A stretch of DNA of 64,000 bases from Actinoplanes missouriensis 431 (lineage in GTDB: Bacteria; Actinomycetota; Actinomycetes; Mycobacteriales; Micromonosporaceae), in the NCBI RefSeq assembly GCF_000284295.1, contig NC_017093.1, positions 4,960,001 through 5,024,000 on the forward strand, in the 5' to 3' direction. The position numbers were made by a program, and so were the translations under genes. Below, one piece after another: positions 39,938 to 48,455 of this stretch. The notes beneath the pieces are model-generated. The model made no database searches. It had not been told where the DNA came from and saw nothing but the letters and a program-made list of their open reading frames with translations. Each line of letters begins with the position of its first letter. Positions within the stretch are counted from its first letter, which is position 1.

Positions 39938-40861
39938 TTGACTCTGCACCACACCGACCTGACCATCCGCCCGATCACCGGGCCCGGCGAGCTGCCCCTG
40001 TTCAACAGCCTGCCGTACGTTCTGAACGACGAGATCGCCGCCGACCTGGCAGCGGGACGCCGCCATCCGCACTGGTTGTGGGTCGCGCTGCGCGGTGACC
40101 GCGTGGTCGCCCGGGCCGGCTGGTGGTCGCGCCCCGGCGATCCCGAGCCGATGCACATGGACATCTTCGACATCGAGGGCGATCCGGAGTACGGGGTTGC
40201 GCTGCTGACCGCCGCGCAGCGATCCTTCCCGGTCGTCCCGAACGGCTACAACCGCTTCCTGCCGCCGGACTGGCGCGACGACCCGGCGGTGCGGAAGGCC
40301 ACCACCGACCGGATGGCGGCCGCCGAGCGCACCGGGGCGGCGCTGTTCGTGGAACGGCTGCGCCTGGAGTGGCGTCCCGGCACCCCGGTCCCGGCGCCGG
40401 CCGGGCGGCTCCGATTCCGGCCGGTCCGTGACCCGGACGAGCTGATCGGCCTGATGACGCTGGTGCTGGACGGGACGCTCGACGCGTACAGCCGGGAGGA
40501 CCTGACCCGGATGACCGCCCGCGAGGCCGCCACCGAGCAGTACCACGACGAGCTGGAACGGTACGCCAGCCCGCACGACTGGTGGCGGGTCGCGACACTG
40601 CCGGACGGTGAACCGGTCGGCTTCGTGATCCCGGCGCACAACGGGTACAACCCGATCATCGCGTATCTCGGGGTGGTGCCGGAGCATCGCGGCAAGGGGT
40701 ACATCGACGAGGTGCTGGCCGCCGGGACGGGGTTGCTGGCGGCCTCGGGTGTGCCCCGCATCCGGGCGGCGACCGACGTCGGCAACACGCCGATGGCGGC
40801 GGCGTTCGCGCGGGCGGGTTACGTGACGTACCAGCGGCAGATCGACATGGTCTGGCGCTGA
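39938..40861 (+). CDS. GNAT family N-acetyltransferase
   Basis: A 307-aa protein with a C-terminal GNAT domain; the acetyl-CoA loop is GVVPEHRGKGYIDEVL and the late motif is ATDVGNTPMAAAFARAGYV. The N-terminal half looks like a second, degenerate GNAT-like domain. Start is TTG after CGGAGTAAGCC, placed by the conserved MTLHHTDLTIRPI opening. The acceptor is unknown. It sits 3 bp behind the 20-aa leader frame. Confidence 0.85.
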   Translation: MTLHHTDLTIRPITGPGELPLFNSLPYVLNDEIAADLAAGRRHPHWLWVALRGDRVVARAGWWSRPGDPEPMHMDIFDIEGDPEYGVALLTAAQRSFPVVPNGYNRFLPPDWRDDPAVRKATTDRMAAAERTGAALFVERLRLEWRPGTPVPAPAGRLRFRPVRDPDELIGLMTLVLDGTLDAYSREDLTRMTAREAATEQYHDELERYASPHDWWRVATLPDGEPVGFVIPAHNGYNPIIAYLGVVPEHRGKGYIDEVLAAGTGLLAASGVPRIRAATDVGNTPMAAAFARAGYVTYQRQIDMVWR

Positions 40862-40867
40862 TCCTCG

Positions 40868-41045
40868 CACGTGCTGCGATCAGCGCATGCGCCGCGACCA
40901 GCGAGCGCGGCCCGACCAACGAGCACGCCGCGACCAGCGCACGTGCTGCGATCAGCGAGCACGCCGCGACCAGCGCACGTGCTGCGATCAGCGAGCACGC
41001 CGCGACCAGCGCACGTGCTGCGATCAGCGAGCGCGCCCCGACCAA
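40868..41045. repeat. 36-bp tandem array with 18-bp sub-repeats
   Basis: Three near-perfect 36-bp units (beginning CGCGACCAGCGCACGTGCTG; 40929, 40965, 41001) with diverged copies before them. Each unit is two related 18-bp halves, GCGACCAGCGCACGTGCT and GCGATCAGCGAGCACGCC. It fills the convergent gap between the GNAT and Lrp genes. No gene is supported through it. Confidence 0.9.
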
Positions 41046-41065
41046 CGCACACCAAAAGTCGGAAC

Positions 41066-41527
41066 CTACTCCGCCGCTGTGGTCGTGCCGATCCTCGGCG
41101 GGCGGTTCTCATACGGCGTCGACAGCACCACCGTGGTCCGTGTCGTCACGTTGGCGGCGGTCCGGATGTCCTGCAGCAGGCGTTCGAGATCGGCGGGACT
41201 CTTCACCCGTACCAGAAGCATGTAGAAATCCTCGCCGGCCACCGAATAGCACGAGTCGATCTCGGTGAGGTGGGCGAGCCGGTCCGGCGCGTCGTCGGGC
41301 TGGGACGGGTCGAACGGCCGGATCGCGACGAACGCGGTCAGCGGCAGGTCCAGCGCCTCGTAGGACACCTTCGCGGTGTAGCCGGCGATGACGCCGCGTT
41401 GTTCGAGGCGCCGGACCCGCTGGTGCACGGCGGAGACGCTGAGGCCCACCCGCTCGGCCAGGTCGGTGTAGGACAGCCTGCCGTCCGCGGTGAGCGCCGA
41501 CACGATCGCCTGGTCGATCTCTTCCAC
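41066..41527 (-). CDS. Lrp/AsnC family regulator
   Basis: A 153-aa feast/famine regulator: helix-turn-helix in RLSYTDLAERVGLSVSAVHQRVRRLE and a RAM ligand domain to about 140 (CYSVAGEDFYMLLVRVKSPADLE). It would bind an amino acid and regulate amino acid metabolism. It lies 24 bp downstream of an acyl-CoA dehydrogenase on the same strand, so the two may form an operon for branched-chain or other amino acid breakdown. Several kilobases separate it from the lysine cluster; a link to that is possible but unproven. Confidence 0.9.
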   Translation of the reverse strand: MEEIDQAIVSALTADGRLSYTDLAERVGLSVSAVHQRVRRLEQRGVIAGYTAKVSYEALDLPLTAFVAIRPFDPSQPDDAPDRLAHLTEIDSCYSVAGEDFYMLLVRVKSPADLERLLQDIRTAANVTTRTTVVLSTPYENRPPRIGTTTAAE

Positions 41528-41551
41528 GCCGGTAACCCTACGGGAGAGGTG

Positions 41552-42691
41552 TCACCCCAGAAGAGAGCGGGCGATCACCATTCGCTGGATCTGATTGGTC
41601 CCCTCGACGATCTGCAGCACCTTCGCCTCCCGGAACCAGCGCTCGACCGGATGGTCGCTGACGTAGCCGGCCCCGCCGAGGATCTGCACCGCGTCGGTGG
41701 TGACCCGCATGGCGACGTCGGTGGCGAACAGTTTCGCTTTCGCCGCCTCGGTGGAGAACGGCCGGCCGGCATCCTTGAGGCGGGCCGCGTTCAGCAGCAG
41801 CGCGCGGGCGGCCGAGATCTGGGTGCCCATGTCGGCGAGCATGAACCCGAGGCCCTGGAAACGGCCGATCGGCTGGCCGAACTGCTCGCGCTCCCGCGCG
41901 TACCCGATCGCGTGGTCGAGCGCTCCCTGCGCGAGGCCGACCGCGCAGGCCGCGATGCCGAGACGCCCGGCGTCCAGGGCTTTCATGGCGATGGCGAAGC
42001 CCTCGCCCTCCGCGCCGACCAGCCGGTCGCGCGGCACCCGGGCCTCCTCCAGCACGATCTGCGCGGGGGCCGAGGAGCGCAGGCCCATCAGGCGCTCCGG
42101 CTGCTGCGGCAGCAGGCCGGGGGTGGCCGCGTCGGCGAGCAGGCAGGAGATGCCTTTCGGACCGGGGCCGCCGGTGCGGCAGAACAGGTTGTAGAAGTCG
42201 GCCTGGCCGCCGTGGGTGATCCAGGCCTTGGTGCCGGTGACCACCCAGGCATCCGGCTCGGCCACGGCACGGGTGGTCAGCGACGCGGCGTCGGAGCCGC
42301 CCTGCGGCTCGGAGAGGGCGAACGCGCCGAGCGTCTCCCCGCCGAGCATGTCGGGCAGCATCTTGCGCTGCTCCGCGGTGCCGAAGAAGGCGACCGGCAG
42401 GCAGGAGAGGGTGTGCACGCTGACCGCCTCGGCGATGCCCAGCCAGGTGCCGGCGAGGACCTCCAGCACCTGCACATACACCTCGTAAGGCTGGCCGGCC
42501 CCACCGGCCTCCTCCGGGTACGGCAGGCCGAGGAGCCCGGAACGGCCCAGGGTGCGCAGCGCCTCGCGGGGGAACTCGCCGCGCGCCTCGAAGTCGTCGA
42601 CCTTGCCGGCCAGCTCTCGGGTGGCGAGCTCGCGGGTCAGGTCGAGAAGGTCGTGCGCTTCGGGGGTGGGAAGCAGCCGATCCACAGTCAT
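41552..42691 (-). CDS. acyl-CoA dehydrogenase
   Basis: A 379-aa FAD-dependent acyl-CoA dehydrogenase. FAD-binding segments are FALSEPQGGSDAASLTTRA and WITHGGQADFYNLF; the catalytic base region near residues 360-370 reads QILGGAGYVSDHPVERWFREAK, with Glu expected nearby. Length is normal. The substrate chain is not decidable; short branched types are common next to Lrp regulators. It is preceded by a palindromic operator-like sequence, and the TCS regulator ends 20 bp upstream. Confidence 0.9.
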   Translation of the reverse strand: MTVDRLLPTPEAHDLLDLTRELATRELAGKVDDFEARGEFPREALRTLGRSGLLGLPYPEEAGGAGQPYEVYVQVLEVLAGTWLGIAEAVSVHTLSCLPVAFFGTAEQRKMLPDMLGGETLGAFALSEPQGGSDAASLTTRAVAEPDAWVVTGTKAWITHGGQADFYNLFCRTGGPGPKGISCLLADAATPGLLPQQPERLMGLRSSAPAQIVLEEARVPRDRLVGAEGEGFAIAMKALDAGRLGIAACAVGLAQGALDHAIGYAREREQFGQPIGRFQGLGFMLADMGTQISAARALLLNAARLKDAGRPFSTEAAKAKLFATDVAMRVTTDAVQILGGAGYVSDHPVERWFREAKVLQIVEGTNQIQRMVIARSLLG

Positions 42692-42700
42692 GACGCCAGC

Positions 42701-42715
42701 TTAACGAACGTTCAG
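42701..42715. promoter_or_regulatory. palindromic site before acyl-CoA dehydrogenase
   Basis: TTAACGAACGTTCAG contains a perfect 8-bp palindrome GAACGTTC. Similar AACG/CGTT dyads are typical TetR-family operators before fatty acid genes in actinobacteria. It overlaps the last codons of the preceding response regulator, about 10 bp before the dehydrogenase ATG. Confidence 0.35.
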
Positions 42716-43377
42716 CAGTCACGGGAACCGGGCGTCACCAGGCCCGTCTCGTAGGCGAGCACCACGGCCTGCGCCCGGTCCCGCAGGTCGAGCTTCGCAA
42801 AGATCCGGGCCACGTGGGTCTTCACCGTGGCCTCGCTCAGCGTCAGCGAGGAGGCCAGCTCGGTGTTGGACAGGCCCTGCCCGACCAGCGTCAGCACCTC
42901 CCGCTCGCGGGGCGTCAGCGCGGTGAGGTCGCGGTGCACCGACGGGGTGTCGCCGGTGGCGGCGAACCGCTGCACCAGCCGGCGGGTGATCGACGGCGCG
43001 AGCAGCGCGTCACCGGTGCCGACCAGCCGCACCGCCGCCGCGAGGTGGTCGGCCGTCACGTCCTTGAGCAGGAACCCGCTGGCGCCGAGGGCGAGCGCGG
43101 CATACACATACCGATCCAGGTCGAACGTGGTCAGCATCAGCACCCGGCAGCCCGGGTTGCGGGCCAGGATCTGCCGGGTCGCCTCCAGGCCGTCCATGCC
43201 GGGCATCCGGATGTCCATCAGCACCACGTCGGGCCGGAGCCGCCGCTCGGCGTCGACCGCCTGCACACCGTCGGCGGCCTCGCCGGCCACCTCGATGCCG
43301 CGGGCGGTCAGGATCAGCCGGAACCCGGTCCGGATCAGCTCCTGGTCGTCCACGATCAGCACGCTCGGCTCACTCAT
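42712..43377 (-). CDS. NarL-family response regulator
   Basis: A 221-aa regulator: receiver with acidic D10/D11, phospho-acceptor Asp55 (VVLMDIRMPG) and lysine in FLLKDV, then a LuxR helix-turn-helix (LTPREREVLTLVGQGLSNTELA, SEATVKTHVARIFAKL). Start is ATG giving MSEPSVLIVDDQE. It overlaps the upstream kinase gene by 8 bp. The pair is divergent from a MacB-type ABC exporter, which is the likely target. Confidence 0.92.
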   Translation of the reverse strand: MSEPSVLIVDDQELIRTGFRLILTARGIEVAGEAADGVQAVDAERRLRPDVVLMDIRMPGMDGLEATRQILARNPGCRVLMLTTFDLDRYVYAALALGASGFLLKDVTADHLAAAVRLVGTGDALLAPSITRRLVQRFAATGDTPSVHRDLTALTPREREVLTLVGQGLSNTELASSLTLSEATVKTHVARIFAKLDLRDRAQAVVLAYETGLVTPGSRDC

Positions 43378-44260
43378 GCGGAATCCTCGCCCGCACCCGG
43401 AATCCACCGCCGAGCCGGCGCCGGGCGTCCAGGTCGCCCCCATAGACGGCCACCCTCTCCCGCAGCCCGAGCAGACCGCGCCCGGCGCCCTCGCCACCCA
43501 GCGCGCTGCCCGCCGCGTTTCTCCCGGCCGGAGCGTCCCGCCCGGCCGGCGCCTTTCCGTTCGCCGGCGCCGGGCCGGTCAGGACACTCGGGCCCGTCAG
43601 CACGCTCGGGCCGGTGGTCAGCACGCTCGGGCCGGTGGTCAGCACCTCGACCCGCAGCGCGCGCTCCGCATAGCGGATCGTCACCTCGGCCTTGCCGCCG
43701 CTGCCGTGCCGCAGCGCGTTGGTCAGCGCCTCCTGCACTATCCGGTAGGCCGTCGCGGAGATCCCGCCCGGCAGCGGGCGCGCCTCGCCGGAGATCCGCA
43801 CCTCGACCGGCATGCCGGCGAACGCGATCCGGTCGACGAGCGGACCGAGCGCGTCAAGGGTCGGCTGCGGCGTGAGGTCGTCGCCGCCCGCGTCCGGATT
43901 GAGCAGGCCCAGCAGCGTCCGCAGCTCGCTCATGGTGTCGCGCCCGGCTTTCTCCACCGCGGCCAGCGCGGTCAGCGCCTCCTCCGGCATCGTGCGCAGC
44001 ACCTCGCGCGCCGCCCCGGTCTGCACGATCATGACGCTGACGTTGTGGCTCACGATGTCGTGCAGCTCACGGGCGATCCGGGCGCGCTCGGCGTCGACGG
44101 CGGCCCGCGCCGCGCTCTCCCGCTCGCGCTCCAGCAGCCAGCCCCGCTCCCCCATCGCCGTCTCGTGACGCTGCCGGGCCCGGCGCAGCGCGATCGCCAG
44201 GCCCGCAGCGACGAGCGCCGGCACCAGCATCGCCGTCACCACCAGCCCCGCCATCACCAT
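43370..44260 (-). CDS. HisKA_3 sensor kinase with expanded repeat in ATPase domain
   Basis: A 296-aa kinase with one N-terminal helix (VMAGLVVTAMLVPALVAAGLAI), HisKA_3 domain with His67 (IARELHDIVSHNVSVM) and HATPase with N box YRIVQEALTNALRHG and late motif GLLGLRERVAVYGG. Between these, where a DDGxG adenine-binding motif is expected, the sequence reads VEVLTTGPSVLTTGPSVL..., a VLTTGPS repeat plus an Ala/Gly/Pro linker of about 45 residues. The key Asp is not visible, so kinase activity is doubtful. The input region is shorter than normal. It overlaps its regulator by 8 bp. Confidence 0.85.
   Translation of the reverse strand: MVMAGLVVTAMLVPALVAAGLAIALRRARQRHETAMGERGWLLERERESAARAAVDAERARIARELHDIVSHNVSVMIVQTGAAREVLRTMPEEALTALAAVEKAGRDTMSELRTLLGLLNPDAGGDDLTPQPTLDALGPLVDRIAFAGMPVEVRISGEARPLPGGISATAYRIVQEALTNALRHGSGGKAEVTIRYAERALRVEVLTTGPSVLTTGPSVLTGPSVLTGPAPANGKAPAGRDAPAGRNAAGSALGGEGAGRGLLGLRERVAVYGGDLDARRRLGGGFRVRARIPHE
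43578..43646 (-). repeat. 18/21-bp in-frame repeats in the kinase gene
   Basis: About 3.5 copies of a unit around GTCAGCACGCTCGGGCCGG (plus strand), alternating 18 and 21 bp, encode VLTGPS and VLTTGPS. They fall exactly in the ATP-binding part of the kinase gene. All are multiples of three. Confidence 0.85.
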
Positions 44261-44400
44261 GCGCCCACCCTGTCAGATCACCGCATCCGCCCACATCCAC
44301 CGGCGCGAGTATCCGCGCCTACATCCCCGGGATGACGCGGCGGCCGATTGCATCCCCCGGCGGATGATTTACGGGTACGAATTTTCGTAGCGTTCCGTCC

Positions 44401-45150
44401 ATGACCACAGACACCCCGGTGGTACGCCTCGACGGCGTCCGCAAGGAGTACGGCGACACGGTGGCGCTGGACGGCGTCTCCCTCGAGATCCGCAGCGGCG
44501 AGGCGGTGGCCGTGATGGGCCCGTCCGGCTGCGGCAAGTCCACTCTGCTCAACATGATCGCCGGACTGGACCGGCCGACCGCGGGCGAGGTCAGCGTGCA
44601 CGGCGAGCGCCTCGACACGATGAACGAGACCCGGCTGGCGCTGTTCCGCCGACACCACCTCGGCATGATCTTCCAGTTCTTCAACCTCCTGGACGACCTG
44701 TCCGCGCTGGACAACGTGGCCCTGGCCGCCCAGCTCACCGGGACCTCGGCGGGCACCGCCCGGCGGCGCGCGCTGGAACTCTTCGACGAGCTCGGCATCG
44801 CGGACCGGCGCAACGTCTACCCGGCCGCGCTCAGCGGCGGCGAACGGCAGCGGGTCGCGGTGGCCCGGGCCCTGATGAACCGCCCGGCGCTGCTGCTCGC
44901 CGACGAGCCGACCGGCGCGCTGGACTCGCGAGCCGGTGAGCAGGTCATGGATCTGCTGCTCGACCTCAACCAGATCGGGCAGACCCTGCTGATCGTCACC
45001 CACGACGAGCGTCTCGCGCACCGCTGCGCGAATCGCCTGATCGAGCTGGCCGACGGCCGGATCGCCCGCGAGTCCGCCCTGGATCGGGCGATGACGACCG
45101 AAGGGATGCGGCTTCATGCCGGCGTGGAGCGAGGCGGAGGCCCGGCATGA
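44401..45150 (+). CDS. ABC transporter ATP-binding protein (MacB/LolD type)
   Basis: A 249-aa ATPase: Walker A MGPSGCGKST, Q-loop MIFQFFNLLDDL, signature LSGGERQRVAVARAL, Walker B LLLADEPTGALD, H-loop IVTHDERLAHRC. It is of the MacB/LolD/FtsE group that pairs with FtsX-type permeases and works in extrusion or mechanotransmission rather than import. It overlaps the permease gene by 4 bp. Divergent from the two-component pair 140 bp away, a common actinomycete arrangement for antibiotic- or peptide-stress export. Confidence 0.94.
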   Translation: MTTDTPVVRLDGVRKEYGDTVALDGVSLEIRSGEAVAVMGPSGCGKSTLLNMIAGLDRPTAGEVSVHGERLDTMNETRLALFRRHHLGMIFQFFNLLDDLSALDNVALAAQLTGTSAGTARRRALELFDELGIADRRNVYPAALSGGERQRVAVARALMNRPALLLADEPTGALDSRAGEQVMDLLLDLNQIGQTLLIVTHDERLAHRCANRLIELADGRIARESALDRAMTTEGMRLHAGVERGGGPA

Positions 45151-47465
45151 GAGCGGTCTGGACCGCCGCCCGCGCGGCGGCGCGGCGGCGCAAGATGCAG
45201 ACGTTCGTCATCTTCCTGGTCGTGCTCGCCTGCACGACGAGCGGCCTGATCTCGCTGGCCCTGCTGGACGCGGCGGACTCCCCGTTCGATCGGGCCTTCG
45301 CGGCGCAGCGCGGCGCCCACGCGGTCGTCACCTACGACCCGGCCCGCGTCACCGACGCCCAGCTGACCGCGGCGACCACGGGCGTGCAGGCCGCCGCCGG
45401 GCCGTTCGGCCAGGTGATCGTCGAGCCGCGCAACGACGTCGGCCCGGTCTTCGGGCAGCCGCTCACCGTGGTCGGGCGGGCCGATCCGGGCGGACCCGTC
45501 GACCGGGTCGACCTGTGGCACGGCCGCTGGCCGTCCGCCCCCGGCGAGATCGTGCTCAACGAGCCGCCGCTGACCGCCGAGGACTTCCGGCTGGGCCCGC
45601 TCGCCGATGTCACCGAGCTGGTCACGCCGGCCGGCACGCTGACGGTGGTCGGCTACGCGTTCACGCTCAGCGGCTCGGCGGACGGCTGGGTGACGCCGGC
45701 GCAGATGGCCACGATGAGGCCGACCGGCACGCAGATGCTCTACCGCTTCACCGGCGACGTCGCCACCCGCGAGGCGCTGCGGGTACGGCTGTCCGGGGTG
45801 ACCACGGGGCTCCCCGGCGACGCGTTGCTCGCCGCCCAGCCGTACCTGGTGATGAAGGACGAGGCGGCCGAGGGCCCCGGCGTCTACCTGCCGTTCCTCG
45901 GTACGTTCGGCGTGCTCGGCCTGCTGGTCGCGGTAATCATCGTGGGCAACGTGGTGAGCGGCGCGGTTATCTCCGGGTTCCGGCACATCGGGGTGCTGAA
46001 GTCGCTCGGGTTCACCCCGCGCCAGGTCGTCGCCGTCTACCTGACGATGGTGTCGATGCCGGCGGTCGTCGGGGCGGCGCTCGGCACGGTGCTCGGCGTC
46101 GCTGCGGTGCGACCGATGCTGACCGACACGTTCCGGGGCCTCGGCTTCGGGCAGGAGGCGGGGATCCGCTCCTGGGTCATCGGGGCGGCGCTCGTCGGCG
46201 TACCCCTGATCGTGGTGATCGCGGCGTTGCTGCCCGCCTGGCGTGCCCACCGCCTCTCCGCCGCCGAGGCGATCAGCGCGGGAAGCGCACCACGGCGCGG
46301 ACGGGGTCTGCGGGTGCAGCGGGCGCTCAGCGGATCCCGGTTGCCCCGCTCGATCAGCCTCGGTCTCGGCCTGCCGTTCGCCCGGCCGACTCGGACCGCC
46401 CTCACCATGGCGTCGCTGCTGCTCGGCGTCGTCAGCGTGACGTTCGCCCTCGGCCTGTCGGATTCGGTCATCCGGATCACCGAGGTCGGGGAACGCGCCG
46501 CCGGGGAGATCGGCGTCCGGGCCTTCAACGGACGCGAGCACACCCCCAGCGAGCGCTCCGACGCCGAGGTCGAGCAGATGCTGCGCGGCCTGCCGGGCAC
46601 CGCGCGGGTCGGGGTGGCGGTGAACCGGGACCTGTCGGTCGCCGGTCAGAGCGAACCCCTGAAAATCAATTTTGTACGGGGTGACATGCCCGCCATGGGT
46701 TACCAGGAGCAGCTGTACGAGGGGCACTGGATGACCGCCCCTGATCAGCTCGTGCTCCCCACCCAGCTGCTCAACGAACGCGGCCTGACGATCGGCGAGA
46801 AGCTCACCGTCTCGCTGGACGGCGACTGGACCACCTTCACCATCGTCGGCGAGACGGTCCGCGGGCTGCCCGGCCCGGAGGGTGCGTTCGCGGCATGGCG
46901 CGACTTCCCGCGGCAGGACCCGAACGCGTACTTCTACCAGGTGCAGACGGTCGCCGGGACGGACCTGAACGCGTACGCCGACAAGGTGACCGCGGCCGAC
47001 CCCGGCCTGGACGCCTGGAACAACACCGGCGGCGACTCGTTCTCCACCGTGATCACCGCGTTCTCCGGCGTCCTCGCGCTGATGCTGGCGACCGTGGCGG
47101 CCCTCGGCGTGCTCAACACGGTCGCGCTCAACGTCACCGAGCGCCGCCGTGACCTGGGCATGCTCAAATCGATCGGGATGACACCGCGGCAGGTCGTGGC
47201 GATGGTGGTGACGTCGATGGCGGCGCTCGGCGTGGTCGCCGGGGTGCTCGGCATCCCGCTCGGCCTGATCGCGCACCGGATCGTGCTGCCGCTCTCCGCG
47301 GACGCCGCGAAGATACGCCTGCCGGAGTACGTGATGCAGGTCTGGGATCCGGCGACCGTCGCGCTGCTGCTGCTCAGCGGGGTGGGCATCGCGGTGGCCG
47401 GGGCGCTGCTGCCGGCCCGCGCCGCGGCGAGGCTGACGATCGCACGGGTGTTGCACAACGAATAA
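45147..47465 (+). CDS. FtsX-like ABC transporter permease
   Basis: A 772-aa permease with two FtsX repeats. One N-terminal helix (FVIFLVVLACTTSGLISLALL), an extracellular domain of about 200 residues, three helices near 260-370, a further extracellular domain, and a final three helices. Both halves show the FtsX motif: FRHIGVLKSLGFTPRQVVAVY and RRDLGMLKSIGMTPRQVVAM. It forms the exporter with the upstream ATPase. Substrate is unknown. Confidence 0.92.
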   Translation: MRAVWTAARAAARRRKMQTFVIFLVVLACTTSGLISLALLDAADSPFDRAFAAQRGAHAVVTYDPARVTDAQLTAATTGVQAAAGPFGQVIVEPRNDVGPVFGQPLTVVGRADPGGPVDRVDLWHGRWPSAPGEIVLNEPPLTAEDFRLGPLADVTELVTPAGTLTVVGYAFTLSGSADGWVTPAQMATMRPTGTQMLYRFTGDVATREALRVRLSGVTTGLPGDALLAAQPYLVMKDEAAEGPGVYLPFLGTFGVLGLLVAVIIVGNVVSGAVISGFRHIGVLKSLGFTPRQVVAVYLTMVSMPAVVGAALGTVLGVAAVRPMLTDTFRGLGFGQEAGIRSWVIGAALVGVPLIVVIAALLPAWRAHRLSAAEAISAGSAPRRGRGLRVQRALSGSRLPRSISLGLGLPFARPTRTALTMASLLLGVVSVTFALGLSDSVIRITEVGERAAGEIGVRAFNGREHTPSERSDAEVEQMLRGLPGTARVGVAVNRDLSVAGQSEPLKINFVRGDMPAMGYQEQLYEGHWMTAPDQLVLPTQLLNERGLTIGEKLTVSLDGDWTTFTIVGETVRGLPGPEGAFAAWRDFPRQDPNAYFYQVQTVAGTDLNAYADKVTAADPGLDAWNNTGGDSFSTVITAFSGVLALMLATVAALGVLNTVALNVTERRRDLGMLKSIGMTPRQVVAMVVTSMAALGVVAGVLGIPLGLIAHRIVLPLSADAAKIRLPEYVMQVWDPATVALLLLSGVGIAVAGALLPARAAARLTIARVLHNE

Positions 47466-47466
47466 G

Positions 47467-48384
47467 GTGTTCGGCGTGACCTCACCGCTGCTGGCAGTCG
47501 ACGCCCCGAGCCTGTACTTCCGGGCCTTCCACGGCATCCCCGAGAAGGCCGCGCAGACGCCGGCCGGCGAGCCGGTCAACGCGATCCGCGGCTTCCTCGA
47601 CATGCTGGCCCAGCTCATCCGGACCCGCCGGCCGGACCGTCTCGTCTGCGCGCTCGACGCGGACTGGCGGCCGGCCTGGCGGGTCGAGCTGGTTCCGTCC
47701 TACAAGCAGCACCGGGTGGCGCACGGCGATGTCGAGGAGGTGCCGGCCTCGCTGGAGCGGCAGGTCCCGGTGCTGCTCGAGGTGCTCGCCGCGGTCGGCA
47801 TCCCGGCGTTCGGGGTCAAGGGGTACGAGGCCGACGACGTGCTCGGCACCCTCGCCGCCGGCCAGCCCGCCCCGGTCGAGGTGGTCTCCGGCGACCGCGA
47901 CCTGTTCCAGCTGGTCGACGACGCGCGCGGCACCCGCCTGCTCTACTGCGGCCGCGGCGTCGCCAAGCTGGAGGACGCCGACGAGGCGCTGGTCCGGGCG
48001 AAGTACGGGGTGCCCGCCCGGTGGTACGCGGACTTCGCGGCGATGCGCGGCGACCCGAGCGACGGCCTGCCCGGCGTGGCCGGCGTCGGCGAGAAGACCG
48101 CGGCCCGGCTCATCGAGCGGTACGGCGGGGTCGAGCAGATCCTGGCCGCCCTCGACGACCCGTCCTCCGGCTTCGCGCCCGGCGTGCGGCTGAAACTCGA
48201 CGCCGCCCGGGAGTACCTGGCCAAGGCGCTGCCGGTCTGCAAGGTGGCCCTCGACGTGCCGCTGCCCGATTTCGACCCGGCGCTGCCGAAGTCCCCCCGC
48301 GACGGTGACGCCCTGCTCGCGCTCGCCGAACGGTGGAACCTGGCCGGCTCGGCCCGCCGCCTGGTGGACGCCCTCGCCGCCTGA
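47467..48384 (+). CDS. 5'-3' exonuclease (Pol I N-terminal domain-like)
   Basis: A 305-aa stand-alone homologue of the DNA polymerase I 5'-nuclease domain, which removes RNA primers or flaps. Metal ligands are visible in LLAVDAPSL, GYEADDVLGTL and SGDRDLFQLV; the DNA-binding helix-hairpin-helix reads GDPSDGLPGVAGVGEKTA. Start is GTG, with a second GTG three codons later (MTSPLLAVD). It begins 1 bp after the permease stop and could be in the same transcript, though the function is unrelated. Actinobacteria commonly have this second copy beside polA. Confidence 0.9.
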   Translation: MFGVTSPLLAVDAPSLYFRAFHGIPEKAAQTPAGEPVNAIRGFLDMLAQLIRTRRPDRLVCALDADWRPAWRVELVPSYKQHRVAHGDVEEVPASLERQVPVLLEVLAAVGIPAFGVKGYEADDVLGTLAAGQPAPVEVVSGDRDLFQLVDDARGTRLLYCGRGVAKLEDADEALVRAKYGVPARWYADFAAMRGDPSDGLPGVAGVGEKTAARLIERYGGVEQILAALDDPSSGFAPGVRLKLDAAREYLAKALPVCKVALDVPLPDFDPALPKSPRDGDALLALAERWNLAGSARRLVDALAA

Positions 48385-48455
48385 AATCCTCAGGTGCAGG
48401 CGGCTGCCCTCCGATACCCCAGTTCGGTAACCCCGCCGAACGATCGGAGTACGCC

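Noticed and set aside
40656..41112. Minus-strand frames with LIAARALVAACS repeats
   Set aside because: They only reflect the 36-bp DNA array; no ribosome site and the frame runs into the end of the GNAT gene.
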